Origin: an uncultured Ignisphaera sp.
Lineage (GTDB): Archaea; Thermoproteota; Thermoprotei_A; Sulfolobales; Ignisphaeraceae
Assembly: GCA_938074605.1 (NCBI GenBank)
Contig: CALJEI010000010.1
Coordinates: 25,531-89,530 of the forward strand
Length of the DNA stretch: 64,000 nt
Reading direction: 5' to 3'
Part shown: piece by piece, positions 17,948 through 27,391 of the stretch
How the letters are laid out: each line of letters begins with the position of its first letter
Numbering within the stretch: the stretch's first letter is position 1
Position numbers and translations under genes: made by a program
The notes under the pieces: generated by a model
What the model was told of the DNA's origin: nothing
What the model saw: only the letters and a program-made list of their open reading frames with translations
Database searches by the model: none

Positions 17948-18623
17948 CATAGTGAATACATCTCATAGATTTAAAGACGTTATAAGCCCTTCTGAAATAT
18001 CGCTAGATGACGGTATTTTACTAACATTAATGGCTAGAAGAGCTATAGAACAATATGTTAAATATAGTCAAAGGATAGAACCGTCCAAAGACATTCCACC
18101 TAAATTATTTAGACCTGGTATGGCCTTTGTAACAATAGATAGAATTCAAGAAGATAATAGTAGGGAATTAAGAGGATGCATAGGATTTCTCCAACCAGTT
18201 TCTCCACTCATAAATACAGTAATAAATGCTGCAATTGCAGCTGCTACTGAAGACCCTAGATTCCCTCCATTAACTGAAGAAGAAATTAATAAAATAGTTG
18301 TAGAAGTTTCAATTCTCTCACTACCTACACCTATAGAAAATATTAGCGATATCATCATAGGTAAACATGGAATCATAGTCCATAGAGGCTGGAACAATGG
18401 AACTTTATTACCACAAGTGCCTATTGAGTATTGCTGGGATAACGAGACATTTGTAGCTGAAGGTTGTATTAAAGCTGGTTTAGAACCTGATTGTTGGTTA
18501 GATAAAAGAACTAAAATATATGTATATGAAGCTGTGGTATTTTATGAGGAGACCCCCAGAGGTACCATAAAGATGAAGAATCTTGTTGAAGAATTCAGCA
18601 AGAGATGCAGTAATATATTTTGA
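17934..18623 (+). CDS. AMMECR1 domain protein
   Basis: Conserved archaeal/eukaryotic domain of unknown activity. The signature LRGCIGFLQP lies near residue 78 and EDPRFPPLTEEEINKIVVEVSILS follows; the C-terminal VPIEYCWDNETFVAEGCIKAGLEPDCW is also typical. 229 aa matches the single-domain archaeal proteins. Start overlaps the Mut7-C gene by 14 bases. Some relatives act with radical SAM or phosphopeptide-binding partners, but nothing here shows that. Confidence 0.92.
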   Translation: MKVYSIVNTSHRFKDVISPSEISLDDGILLTLMARRAIEQYVKYSQRIEPSKDIPPKLFRPGMAFVTIDRIQEDNSRELRGCIGFLQPVSPLINTVINAAIAAATEDPRFPPLTEEEINKIVVEVSILSLPTPIENISDIIIGKHGIIVHRGWNNGTLLPQVPIEYCWDNETFVAEGCIKAGLEPDCWLDKRTKIYVYEAVVFYEETPRGTIKMKNLVEEFSKRCSNIF

Positions 18624-18676
18624 GAAGTGTCAGAATTTATATCCTATAGCTAATATAGAAATGACTGGTATAGAAT

Positions 18677-19210
18677 ATGATACTATCTGATTTCGACTTA
18701 AGAAATTATATAAAAAGTAGAAGACTTGTTATAGAGCCATTTGATGAAATAATAGTACGTGAAAACGGTTTAGATCTTAGACTAGGTAATGAGATATGCG
18801 AATTGCTTTCACTTGATGAAGTTCTAGACCCATTTGAGGAAGTCGATCTAACTAAGTATTACAGATGTTGGAGATTTGATGAAGTCATAATTAAACCCTT
18901 TTGCATATATTTATTAGCAACAACTGAATACATAAAAGTACCTCCCGAGCTTATGGCATTTGTAGAACTTAGATCCACATTTGCTAGGCTAGGTCTATCT
19001 ATACCACCAACAATTATTGATGGTGGATTTGAGGGTCAGATTACCATTGAGTTGCACGGCTCCTCCTTCCCAATTAAACTTAAAGCTAATACACGTTTTC
19101 TACATGTAGTCTTTTCTAAAGTCGTAAGCCCTATAGAAAAGCCGTATGGTGGTAGATATCAGGGGCAAAGAGGTGTAAGACTGCCCAAACTCCCTCTAGA
19201 AGCTGTATAA
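18677..19210 (+). CDS. dcd: dCTP deaminase (dUTPase-related)
   Basis: Deaminates dCTP to dUTP for dTTP supply; trimer of the dUTPase fold. Blocks: ENGLDLRLGNEI, VELRSTFARLGLS and DGGFEGQITIELHG, the last holding the catalytic glutamate, then GGRYQGQRGVRLPK. 177 aa is standard. Whether it is mono- or bifunctional (dCTP deaminase/dUTPase) cannot be decided. ATG at 18677, 53 bases after the AMMECR1 stop, probably the last gene of that group. Confidence 0.92.
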   Translation: MILSDFDLRNYIKSRRLVIEPFDEIIVRENGLDLRLGNEICELLSLDEVLDPFEEVDLTKYYRCWRFDEVIIKPFCIYLLATTEYIKVPPELMAFVELRSTFARLGLSIPPTIIDGGFEGQITIELHGSSFPIKLKANTRFLHVVFSKVVSPIEKPYGGRYQGQRGVRLPKLPLEAV

Positions 19211-19258
19211 TACTTCATAATATTCTTTGAAGTTTTAAATAACTCATAAATTAGATCT

Positions 19259-20053
19259 TTATTTATTGATAAACTCGATATCCACTTGTATATTAAGCAT
19301 TTTAATGAGATTGCCCATGTAATATGTAAAAAATCCCTCCTCTCCCCCTATATTTTCAGAAGTTAAAATACCTTTATCTAGATTCCCACTAATAACAAGC
19401 TGGATATAGGAACATATTTCTGCAACTAGGAATTGATTCGCATCAATCTCTCCAGCAATTTGATATTTAAGCTTCTTCCATTTACTAAACTGTACCCCTT
19501 CTATATCTACTTCAATGAATTTATAATTATGATGTAGTTGAACATCTAACTGCTTAATGCCTAGGTCTATACCAATAATATCTTTAATGTAATTTATAAG
19601 TATTTCATGTTTTTCTGCTGCAGCATTATGTAATAATTTTTTGTAGAAATATCCAATATTATTCAAAATTTCATAACCTAATGAAATTCTAATAGTTTTA
19701 ATGTAGTCAAATAGTATTTTACCCCTACCTATAATTATCTTAATAGTTCCAATGATAGGTTGTACAAGTAGCACAATATTTTTGCCTAGATTAAGAGTGT
19801 TGAGCCTTGTTAGCATATCTCTTTTAATAATGGGACAGTATTCAATGATACTAAAAATAGTATTGCTACTTAATAATTTGACCAACTCCTCATATTCTAT
19901 ACAGCAACCAAGACTCAAAAACACATCTATTTTATCTTGCATATTGGCTAGACTATCAAATCTCTTAGTAACTAGAACATTGCTAATAATACTTCTTATT
20001 ATATCTGCTATTTGCATGTATTCATCTTCACATATTAATGTCATAGTATTCAT
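19259..20053 (-). CDS. uncharacterised protein at the end of the pyrimidine operon
   Basis: 264 aa, soluble, leucine- and isoleucine-rich; no motif I recognise. The start is six bases after the pyrD stop, so it is expressed with the UMP pathway genes. Possible roles (a regulator or an accessory factor of pyrimidine synthesis) are guesses from position only. The frame is intact with no repeats or membrane helices clear enough to call. Confidence 0.7.
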   Translation of the reverse strand: MNTMTLICEDEYMQIADIIRSIISNVLVTKRFDSLANMQDKIDVFLSLGCCIEYEELVKLLSSNTIFSIIEYCPIIKRDMLTRLNTLNLGKNIVLLVQPIIGTIKIIIGRGKILFDYIKTIRISLGYEILNNIGYFYKKLLHNAAAEKHEILINYIKDIIGIDLGIKQLDVQLHHNYKFIEVDIEGVQFSKWKKLKYQIAGEIDANQFLVAEICSYIQLVISGNLDKGILTSENIGGEEGFFTYYMGNLIKMLNIQVDIEFINK

Positions 20054-20059
20054 AGTCTT

Positions 20060-20968
20060 CTATCCTCTAACGCTTATTCCTATGGCCTCACGAATATCCC
20101 TAAATCCATGTATCAACATCCAATTCCTCAAACCCTCTAAAATACTGACAATTACATTCTGCGAACCTCCTCGAAGTGCAGTGCCTATCTGTAATGCTCG
20201 TGCTCCAGCTATAATAAATTCAGCTGCATCTATCCAGCTTGAAATACCGCCACACCCTATTATCTCTGGCTGGAATTCTTTATAGACCTCATAAACAACT
20301 CTAACAGCTATTGGATGTATTGGTGGTCCTGACAAACCACCAAAAATATTCGTTAATACTGGCTTAAGTGTATAGACGTCAATATAGAGTGACTTAATAG
20401 TATTTATTAATGTTAGAGCTTTAGCGCCTGCTTCTATAGCCTTACCAGCCGCCTCCACAACTTTATCAGATAAACCAAGTTTTGCTATAATAGGTATAGA
20501 TACAACTGAGGCTACAGATTTAACAACATTGTATACATTGTGAGGGTCAGTCCCTATTTCAATGCCGTAACCTTTTGTATGTGGACAACTAAGATTAATC
20601 TCTATAGCATCAGCCCCTGCATCATTAGCTACTGACGCTACCTCTATGAATTCCTGCTCATTTACTCCACCTATACTAACTAGTATTGGCATGTAATGCC
20701 TTTTAGCTTCATTCACTAGCTCTGGTATAGCTTCCTTACCAGGATTTTCTAGACCTACTGCATTAATTAGGCCACCATTTGGTAATTCTATCAGTATGGG
20801 AGGGTCATATCCCCTCTTAGGTTTTGGTGTAATGGTTTTTGTTACTATAGCCGCTACACCATATCTAATAAGTTTTAGGATATGTTCACGGGCATATCCG
20901 AGAATTCCGCTAGCATTCATTAATGGATGTCTTAATTTTATTCCAGCAATGCTTATTTCTAAATTCAT
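20060..20968 (-). CDS. pyrD: dihydroorotate dehydrogenase, catalytic subunit (class 1B)
   Basis: FMN enzyme oxidising dihydroorotate to orotate. LRHPLMNASGILGYAREH, NAVGLENPG, EINLSCPHTKGYG (active-site cysteine region) and the C-terminal phosphate loop GCGGISSWIDAAEFIIAGARALQIGTAL are all present. 302 aa fits class 1B, which works with the PyrK electron-transfer subunit encoded two genes upstream. Four-base overlap with pyrC. Confidence 0.95.
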   Translation of the reverse strand: MNLEISIAGIKLRHPLMNASGILGYAREHILKLIRYGVAAIVTKTITPKPKRGYDPPILIELPNGGLINAVGLENPGKEAIPELVNEAKRHYMPILVSIGGVNEQEFIEVASVANDAGADAIEINLSCPHTKGYGIEIGTDPHNVYNVVKSVASVVSIPIIAKLGLSDKVVEAAGKAIEAGAKALTLINTIKSLYIDVYTLKPVLTNIFGGLSGPPIHPIAVRVVYEVYKEFQPEIIGCGGISSWIDAAEFIIAGARALQIGTALRGGSQNVIVSILEGLRNWMLIHGFRDIREAIGISVRG

Positions 20969-22254
20969 ATTTGCTTACCAATGAATTTTGTTAATGGCCT
21001 TACGACAGGTTTTTCAACTATTTCACCATTTATATATGTAACAGTCCCCCCAATAACTGTAGCTGTAACAACACCTTTTAGCTTCATACCTTCGTAGGGA
21101 GAATATTTGGCTTTTGAAAAACTCTCTGAAGATTTCACTATAAACTCCCTATGCAGATCAATTATGGTATAGTTAGCTATACATCCCTCTTCAAAGCAAC
21201 CCCATCTATTATGTAACCCAATAATATTAGCAGGTCCTAACGATAAAAGTCTAATCACATCATTTAAATTGAGGAGATTTTGATGCATAAGGTTCATTAT
21301 AAGTGATGGGGTAATGTCAATTGAGGCTATACCTGAAGGACATTCTTCAAAGGCCCTCATTTTTTCACAAATACTATGAGGAGCATGATCTGTAGTGATT
21401 GCATCAAAATATTTGATTATACTAACTAGAGTCTTTCTTGTAGATTCAATTCTTAGTGGTGGATTAACCTTGGCTAAACAACCATAGCTATATTCACTTA
21501 AAGCATTTAAATATAGATAGTGTGGACATGTATCTGTTGTTAATGAGAGTTTCTTTGAATAGAAAAATGTAAAAGGATTTGTAATATGTGTTATGTGAAT
21601 TCTATCCCCTTTCCTAATATATCTCTCTAGGTAATTTAGATACATCAATTCTAGCTCTATTGGACGACATCGCCATCGATTACCCATACTACATTCATCT
21701 AACCCTGAAGGATGTTCGGCATGGATTACTATGATTTTATCGCATCCTCTCTTCCTAAGTATATCTAAAGTTGTTTGTAGAAACTCTAAATCTTCAGGAA
21801 ATATCTTAACACCAACAACTCCTTCATATTCAAGCATAGCGTTCAACTCGTTAACATTATTTGAAGGCGAAATGTAAATACCATAATTAACATAAGAGTT
21901 TAAGTTAAGTCTATCTAATTTAAGCTTAAGAACATTAATGTTATTAACTTTCGGTACCGTATTTGGCATATCTATAATAGCTGTAAACCCCCCTCTTGCT
22001 GCTGCCATGGTTCCGCTCTTTTCATCTTCTTTATATTCTAACTCGAGCCCTCTTAAATGTGTATGTATGTCTATAAAACCTGGAACGGCTATACCATAGT
22101 GCCTTAAATCTATACATCTACCCTCTCTACCACATATATCTTTATACTTGCCAACAATTCTTTTAACAACAATACCATTTTCTATAATAAGAGTAAGCTC
22201 CGTGGTATATCCATCCGTAAAGGCATTAATAGTTAATATTACTTGATCGGAGAT
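20965..22254 (-). CDS. pyrC: dihydroorotase with non-standard start codon
   Basis: Cyclises carbamoyl aspartate to dihydroorotate. The first usual start codon is ATG at 22008, but the same frame runs open another 82 codons upstream and contains PGFIDIHTHLRG, the H-x-H metal site essential to dihydroorotases, plus a normal amidohydrolase N-terminal strand. The frame stops only at a TAG before 22254. No ATG, GTG or TTG lies in that stretch. ATC at 22252-22254 sits five bases after GGTGAT (22260-22265), giving (M)[11 protein letters not shown], so I take ATC as the start; ATA or ATT codons a little later are alternatives, as is a sequencing error. Total about 429 aa, the normal length. Other motifs: HAEHPSG, HITHITNP, TDHAPHS. 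Overlaps pyrK by 29 bases and pyrD by four. Confidence 0.85.
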   Translation of the reverse strand: MSDQVILTINAFTDGYTTELTLIIENGIVVKRIVGKYKDICGREGRCIDLRHYGIAVPGFIDIHTHLRGLELEYKEDEKSGTMAAARGGFTAIIDMPNTVPKVNNINVLKLKLDRLNLNSYVNYGIYISPSNNVNELNAMLEYEGVVGVKIFPEDLEFLQTTLDILRKRGCDKIIVIHAEHPSGLDECSMGNRWRCRPIELELMYLNYLERYIRKGDRIHITHITNPFTFFYSKKLSLTTDTCPHYLYLNALSEYSYGCLAKVNPPLRIESTRKTLVSIIKYFDAITTDHAPHSICEKMRAFEECPSGIASIDITPSLIMNLMHQNLLNLNDVIRLLSLGPANIIGLHNRWGCFEEGCIANYTIIDLHREFIVKSSESFSKAKYSPYEGMKLKGVVTATVIGGTVTYINGEIVEKPVVRPLTKFIGKQI

Positions 22255-23026
22255 GTTCTATCACCTCAGAACAACTAAATACTGGACCATCAGTACATAG
22301 AAGTTTATCTGATGCCTTAATATAGCATGAACCGCAGATACCCATACCACATTTTACCATAGTTTCTAATGCTATATATGGATTCAATTCATATAGCTCT
22401 AAGCAAATTATTTTAAGCATTGAATTTGGGCCAATAGCAATAATACCGTTGTATTCCTTTACATCTATACATCTAAGAGCATCTACTACAGTACCACAAT
22501 ACCCATTTTTATACCTACAATCCTCTGTAGCTAGAATTATTTTACTTCCCACACTACTTGGGAAGAAGTTATATATATTGAAAATCTCATCCATGGTCTT
22601 TACACCCCATAGTAAATCGATGTTTATACCATAGTTTTTCCAAGTTTTAATTAAATATGGTATAGGTGCTATCCCGATGCCACCTGCAATAACAAGCCAT
22701 TTACTATTTAGAGTTGGTCTAATGTTGACTCCTTTACCAAGAGGTCCCTTAATACCCACCATCATATCCTTATAGTGTTTTGCAAGGGCCTTGGTTCCAT
22801 CACCTCTAATTTTGTATAGAAACTTTAATTTCCTTCCATCAAAGTCGGCTATGCATAGAGGTATTTCATCGACTCTTGGCACCCATATCATGAAAAAATT
22901 GAATGGCTGTGGTATCTCATGTAGATGAAGGGGCTCAAGTTCGAGTATGTATATATCTTTAGCAATCTCTATATTAGAAACTACTTTAGCTGGTCTCACA
23001 CTATACTTACCTACCATGTAATTCAT
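22226..23026 (-). CDS. pyrK: dihydroorotate dehydrogenase electron-transfer subunit
   Basis: Ferredoxin-reductase-type protein that passes electrons from PyrD to NAD. The N-terminal barrel (residues 5-95) binds [11 protein letters not shown] and [15 protein letters not shown] mark the flavin/NAD domain, and the C-terminal [14 protein letters not shown] plus a later CTDGPVFSC provide the four 2Fe-2S cysteines. 266 aa. Start overlaps the pyrI stop (ATGA). Confidence 0.92.
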   Translation of the reverse strand: MNYMVGKYSVRPAKVVSNIEIAKDIYILELEPLHLHEIPQPFNFFMIWVPRVDEIPLCIADFDGRKLKFLYKIRGDGTKALAKHYKDMMVGIKGPLGKGVNIRPTLNSKWLVIAGGIGIAPIPYLIKTWKNYGINIDLLWGVKTMDEIFNIYNFFPSSVGSKIILATEDCRYKNGYCGTVVDALRCIDVKEYNGIIAIGPNSMLKIICLELYELNPYIALETMVKCGMGICGSCYIKASDKLLCTDGPVFSCSEVIEHLRSSNINY

Positions 23027-23505
23027 CTTTTTCTAGCTATCAATTTTGGTATTTCATTCCATGCTATAATAGCTCCACAATATTCACACTGAAGTTTTAT
23101 CGGATCCTTAGAAACTGTCTTGAACTTTGTTTTTATAGGTTCAGAACGTTTATTTGTTATGCAAGTGGGGTTAGGGCATCGCAAAACCCCCTCAATATAA
23201 TTTGGGGTTTCAACTCTATGCTTAGTAATAACGGCAAAATCCTCTATTATATTTATGGTAGCTCTCGGAGCGACTAGTGAAACTATATTTAACTCTTCAA
23301 CTGAAAGCATTCTTCCTTCAATCTTTATTATATCTTTTTTTCCAAGTTTTTTACTCTCAACATTCATTAATATGGCTATTCTATATCCCTCTCTTCCATT
23401 GATATTAAGAACTGTTAGTATATCTAGCGCCCTTCCAGCTGGTATATGGTCTATTACTGTTCCATTTTTAATTTTTGAAACTACTAATGTACTTTCTTCA
23501 CTCAA
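23023..23505 (-). CDS. pyrI: aspartate carbamoyltransferase regulatory subunit
   Basis: Allosteric nucleotide-binding subunit of aspartate transcarbamoylase. N-terminal allosteric domain with [21 protein letters not shown]-terminal zinc domain with CPNPTC and CEYCG, four cysteines as in E. coli PyrI. 160 aa. Overlaps pyrB by four bases, which ensures coupled synthesis of the two subunits. Confidence 0.95.
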   Translation of the reverse strand: MSEESTLVVSKIKNGTVIDHIPAGRALDILTVLNINGREGYRIAILMNVESKKLGKKDIIKIEGRMLSVEELNIVSLVAPRATINIIEDFAVITKHRVETPNYIEGVLRCPNPTCITNKRSEPIKTKFKTVSKDPIKLQCEYCGAIIAWNEIPKLIARKR

Positions 23506-24434
23506 AGTTTAGCACCAAGAATAAGTGTAAGTAGAGACATTCTTATAGGCACTCCATATTTTGCTTGGATATAGTATGCTGCATATGTTGATACATCAAC
23601 ACCGTGATCAATTTCATCAACTTTAGGTAGGGGGTGAAGTACCTTTAGCTCCTTTTTACCATGCTTAAGCAGTTCATATGTAACTCTGTAAGACCCTCTA
23701 ACCTTTTCATACTCCATTGGATCTGGAAATCTCTCTTTCTGTATTCTTGTAACATAAAGTACATCAAGCTGGTCAATAACTTCTTCAACATTATATTTCT
23801 CTTCATAGACTATATTCTTATTTCTAAGTAGCTCCAATACTTCCTCTCTAACCCTTAATGCTTCAGGCGATATTAAGTACACCTTTTTTGGTCGAAATAG
23901 TGAAATTCCATAAATAAACGATGTAATAGCCCTTCCATATCTAAGGTCGCCTAGAACTCCATATGTCAGTCCATCAATTGCGCCAAACAATTTTTTTATG
24001 GTGTAGAGATCTATCATGGCTTGTGTAGGATGGTGTTGCTTTCCATCACCAGCATTTATTATAGGCTTTTCTGCAATTTCAGCTGCATATTTTGCTGCCC
24101 CCTCAAGTCTATGTCTAATAACTATGAGATCAGAATAGTTATCAAGCATTTTTATAGTATCTGTCAAATTCTCGCCCTTAGAGATACTTAGGGCTTCCTC
24201 GCCAGCAAATGATATTACATCGGCACCTAGTTTTTTAGCTGCTACTTCAAAGCTAAGTCTAGTTCTAGTAGAGGGTTCAAAGAATGCTAAGGCAATTATT
24301 TTACCATCCAATAAATGCAGCTTTCTATCAATGTAATTGAGAAACTTATCCGTGATTTCAAATAGGTACTCTAATTCACTACGTTCAAATTCTAGTATCG
24401 ATATAACATCTCTTTGATAAAATCTCTCTTTCAT
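23502..24434 (-). CDS. pyrB: aspartate carbamoyltransferase catalytic subunit
   Basis: Commits carbamoyl phosphate and aspartate to pyrimidine synthesis. [22 protein letters not shown] contains the carbamoyl-phosphate STRT loop (about residues 52-56); [21 protein letters not shown] and [11 protein letters not shown] are the other substrate segments. 310 aa is standard. ATG at 24434. Gap of 49 bases from pyrE, the largest inside the operon. Confidence 0.96.
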   Translation of the reverse strand: MKERFYQRDVISILEFERSELEYLFEITDKFLNYIDRKLHLLDGKIIALAFFEPSTRTRLSFEVAAKKLGADVISFAGEEALSISKGENLTDTIKMLDNYSDLIVIRHRLEGAAKYAAEIAEKPIINAGDGKQHHPTQAMIDLYTIKKLFGAIDGLTYGVLGDLRYGRAITSFIYGISLFRPKKVYLISPEALRVREEVLELLRNKNIVYEEKYNVEEVIDQLDVLYVTRIQKERFPDPMEYEKVRGSYRVTYELLKHGKKELKVLHPLPKVDEIDHGVDVSTYAAYYIQAKYGVPIRMSLLTLILGAKL

Positions 24435-24483
24435 AGAGCCCTACATCAAGAGTAGGATTAAATAAGTATAAAAGCATTTATAT

Positions 24484-25074
24484 CTATTTTTGAAATGATT
24501 TTAGATAATCCACAATATTTTTAAAGTCATCATGGTTTATCATACCATTTTCATAAAGTTCGCTAAAGAGTTCCCGTGCAGTATAAAGCCTATAGAACTC
24601 TAGTCCAAGCTTTTCAATTTTTTGCTGAGCTCCTTGTTCTCTATCAACGATAACTAATGCTGCTAAAGGTTTTCCTCCACTCTCTTTTACTACATTGTAT
24701 GCATATTCTATAGAGCCTCCCGTTGTTGCAACATCATCTACGATTATGCATGTTTTATTAGATACCTCACCTTCAATTAGGCCCTTAGTTCCATGCTCCT
24801 TTCTTTCAATCCTAACATAAGACATTGGTTTGTTGAGTCTGCATGCTAAGAAGGAGGCAAGAGCTATTCCAGCAGTAGCAATGCCTACAATACATTCATA
24901 TCTTGACATTTCATATCTATATAGAATCTCATCTATTATAATTTTGATTAGCTCTGGGTAGCTATATAACATTCTTAGATCTATATAAAAGGGACTTTCT
25001 AATCCTGATGCTAATTTAAACCTTCCTATCTTTATCATACCTCTTCTTAGGAGCTCTACCGCTATTTTTGGCAT
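24484..25074 (-). CDS. pyrE: orotate phosphoribosyltransferase
   Basis: Adds PRPP-derived ribose phosphate to orotate to make OMP. The PRPP-binding motif CIIVDDVATTGGSIEYAYNVV is at about residues 109-129, preceded by the mobile loop RIERKEHGTKGLIEG. 196 aa. Overlaps pyrF by 13 bases. Confidence 0.95.
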   Translation of the reverse strand: MPKIAVELLRRGMIKIGRFKLASGLESPFYIDLRMLYSYPELIKIIIDEILYRYEMSRYECIVGIATAGIALASFLACRLNKPMSYVRIERKEHGTKGLIEGEVSNKTCIIVDDVATTGGSIEYAYNVVKESGGKPLAALVIVDREQGAQQKIEKLGLEFYRLYTARELFSELYENGMINHDDFKNIVDYLKSFQK

Positions 25075-25736
25075 TCAATCACCTTTTTCCTCTGCTTTTC
25101 TATAACATTAAAAGCTGTTTCTCTAAAATTCTGTGAATATGTGATGATCCTCCCAACAATCTCATAGTCAGCACCATTACATAGTGCTATACCTGGTTCT
25201 GCACCTTGTATCCCTATACCTGGTGACAGTATCTTGATGCCATTCTCGAGATTTCTTCTGATATATCTTAATATCTCTAGACGTGTTGCTGGTGCAACAA
25301 CACCCCAACTTTCCACACGTCGAGTCATATTTAAAAACTCATCAATATGTCTATCAATATATTCCATGGAGCCTGAGTGCGACATTGAAACTATTGTTAT
25401 TAATTTCATGCTAAGTTCTTTGCATTTTTTTGAAAGTGTATCAAGTGCTTGTGAAAAACCTATAAAACTATGTGCTATAACTGCATTGAATCCATGTTCA
25501 TGTAGTATCTCTGTAGATAAAGCCATAATATCACCTATATCAGCCATTTTTAAGTCAGCAATTAGGAGTCCATTATAACTTCTAAAGATTCTGGCCACCT
25601 CACTAACACCAAGTCTCATAATAGCCGGTAAGCCTATTTTGAATCCTTGAACAATATCGCTCAATGCTATAACTCTATCTAACATCCACTCATACATATT
25701 GCTATTAGAAGGTGGATCTAGTGCAATAATTATCAT
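25062..25736 (-). CDS. pyrF: orotidine 5'-phosphate decarboxylase
   Basis: Final step to UMP. LIADLKMADIGDIMAL holds the catalytic D-x-K-x-x-D array, and LSPGIGIQGAEPGIALCNGADYEIVGRIIT is the phosphate-binding end. I start at ATG 25736 (MIIIALDPPS, the usual archaeal opening) rather than a TTG at 25751, because a probable promoter and an inverted repeat occupy 25752-25796, which leaves room only for a short leader. First gene of the operon. Confidence 0.95.
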   Translation of the reverse strand: MIIIALDPPSNSNMYEWMLDRVIALSDIVQGFKIGLPAIMRLGVSEVARIFRSYNGLLIADLKMADIGDIMALSTEILHEHGFNAVIAHSFIGFSQALDTLSKKCKELSMKLITIVSMSHSGSMEYIDRHIDEFLNMTRRVESWGVVAPATRLEILRYIRRNLENGIKILSPGIGIQGAEPGIALCNGADYEIVGRIITYSQNFRETAFNVIEKQRKKVIECQK

Positions 25737-25751
25737 GTTTATTTCTACCAA

Positions 25752-25771
25752 GTTCTACAAACTTGTACAAC
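25752..25771. promoter_or_regulatory. 20-bp inverted repeat, likely operator of the pyr operon
   Basis: GTTCTACAA-AC-TTGTACAAC: two 9-base arms identical in eight positions with a 2-base centre. It covers the expected transcription start, 16 bases upstream of the pyrF ATG, a classical place for a repressor. The binding protein is unknown. Confidence 0.55.
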
Positions 25772-25787
25772 CCTCAATATTCTAGGA

Positions 25788-25796
25788 TTAATAAGC
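25788..25796 (-). promoter_or_regulatory. probable TATA box of the pyr operon
   Basis: Minus-strand CTTATTAAT, about 25 bases upstream of the centre of the inverted repeat. Weak but well placed; no better AT element lies between it and pyrF. Confidence 0.45.
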
Positions 25797-25881
25797 TTAA
25801 TCTAAATACCTAGTTCTTTTAATTTTAATCTCTTCTTAAATCATGTACTCATTCAAATAATATGATCTTAAATTAAAACAT

Positions 25882-26220
25882 TTATTTATATATCCCTTCT
25901 CTCCAATATGAACATACAGCACAAAGTTCAGGATGCTGTAAAATGTTTACATAGTAACCATCCTGCTTCTTAAAAAGATTCAAGGTAGGAATATCTACCT
26001 CCAGTCTCCAATATCTGCATACACCTTCTTCAGCGTTGAAAAATAGACATCTCTTTCTCTTCTCCTTACCTATTAGCATAATATTTGTCAATACGCTAGC
26101 TACTGATACGATGTCATCCTCTATTTTTTTAATTCTTTCCTCAACCACACTTTCCGCCACGCTATTCTTTTTCAATAAAATAGAGCTCCTCATTATTCTA
26201 TTGAGCAATTCCAGTGACAT
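25882..26220 (-). CDS. small cysteine-bearing protein, 112 aa
   Basis: N-terminal helices (coiled-coil-like SVVEERIKKIEDDIVSVASVL) followed by a C-terminal half with four cysteines in KRCLFFNAEEGVCRYW and HPELCAVCSYW. The arrangement suggests a zinc or Fe-S site, but I do not recognise the family. A protein with a partly similar C-x(8)-C plus C-x(7)-C arrangement is encoded at 47602-47916. ATG at 26220. A C/D-box sRNA lies about 160 bases upstream on the same strand. Confidence 0.7.
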   Translation of the reverse strand: MSLELLNRIMRSSILLKKNSVAESVVEERIKKIEDDIVSVASVLTNIMLIGKEKRKRCLFFNAEEGVCRYWRLEVDIPTLNLFKKQDGYYVNILQHPELCAVCSYWREGIYK

Positions 26221-26379
26221 TACTATGCACCAATATTTTTATATTTAAATTAAGAATACTTTAAATAGTGTGGGCCATTAAGAATCTATCCCTTAGCTTA
26301 TTTTTATTAAATAGACGATCTCTTTTTACATTACATTAAAGTGCTACTACTAACTATAAGAAATGATATCTTGAGTGTT

Positions 26380-26438
26380 AAATTCAGTGCTTTGGCCCCT
26401 CATCACATTATCAGAATTTAGCGTGCACATCACTCCTA
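26380..26438 (-). ncRNA. C/D-box sRNA
   Basis: On the minus strand: box C GTGATGT (26427-26433), 12-nt guide GCACGCTAAATT, box D' CTGA (26411-26414), 4-nt spacer, box C' GTGATGA (26400-26406), 12-nt guide GGGGCCAAAGCA, box D CTGA (26384-26387). All boxes and spacings are ideal. I found no convincing match of either guide in the rRNA or tRNAs of this window. Confidence 0.8.
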
Positions 26439-26508
26439 ATCTCTCCTTATACACATCGGTTAATAAGTTTTAAATTCTGAAGCCTATCTATTTTGTAAAT
26501 ACTCTTAG

Positions 26509-27360
26509 GTGTATCTAGATATGTTGGGATATGTTGTGGTTATACAAGGTATAGGTAGAAATAGTTTAATGTTTACTAAAATTAAGCAAATTCATGTTAT
26601 AAGAAAATCTAAGTATCAAGAAATAATTATCGCTGATCTTGAAGACTTTGGTAGAAGTTTGATTTTAGACGGTTATATACAGAGTAGTGAAGCAGACGAG
26701 TTTATCTATCACGAATCTCTAGTACATCCTGCTATGATCCTACATCCGTCCCCAAAGAAAGTGCTTATTATTGGTGGTGGTGAAGGTGCTGCATTAAGGG
26801 AGGTTTTAAAACATAATACTGTAGAAGAAGTAATTATGGTTGATATAGATGAGGATGTTATAGAGCTTTCAAAGGAATATCTACCCATGATGCATAGAAA
26901 TGCTTTTAATAATACTAAAGCTAAAATATTAGTAGCGGATGGAAAGAAATACATAGAAGAAACCAATGAAAGGTTCGATGTTATAATACTTGATTTAACA
27001 GATCCTTACTCAAGTCCTATTGCTCAAGAACTATATACAGCAAAGCTATATAGAAAAATACATTCTATATTGAGTGATGATGGTGTAATGGTAACTCAAG
27101 CAGGTTCAAGCTTCTTTTTCAGAAATGTATATAGTGAGATAAAGAATGCTATAGGAATGGTGTTTCCATACATTCTAGAATACCAAGCATGGATTCCATC
27201 ATTTGGCTATGCATGCAACTTTATTATAGGCTCTAAGATGTACGACCCTAAAACTTTAACCCCTGATAAAGTTGATAACATCTTAGCAAAACGTAATGTG
27301 GAGACCTCATTCCTTAATGGTTCTAAGTATCAGGCATTGATTCTCATGGGTATATATTGA
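26509..27360 (+). CDS. speE: spermidine synthase / aminopropyltransferase
   Basis: Transfers the aminopropyl group from decarboxylated AdoMet to putrescine or agmatine. Rossmann methyltransferase-like core with VLIIGGGEGAALREVL (AdoMet loop), VDIDEDVIELSKEYLP, VADGKKYI and the catalytic-site segment LDLTDPYSSPIAQELYT. 283 aa. Start GTG at 26509 or a later ATG (26521, 26560); the conserved part begins near residue 30, so a shorter N-terminus is possible. In hyperthermophiles the product is often N1-aminopropylagmatine, which the agmatinase at 38.1 kb could then process. Confidence 0.93.
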   Translation: MYLDMLGYVVVIQGIGRNSLMFTKIKQIHVIRKSKYQEIIIADLEDFGRSLILDGYIQSSEADEFIYHESLVHPAMILHPSPKKVLIIGGGEGAALREVLKHNTVEEVIMVDIDEDVIELSKEYLPMMHRNAFNNTKAKILVADGKKYIEETNERFDVIILDLTDPYSSPIAQELYTAKLYRKIHSILSDDGVMVTQAGSSFFFRNVYSEIKNAIGMVFPYILEYQAWIPSFGYACNFIIGSKMYDPKTLTPDKVDNILAKRNVETSFLNGSKYQALILMGIY

Positions 27361-27391
27361 TGGTTATTGGTGTGCTGAACCATACTCATGC

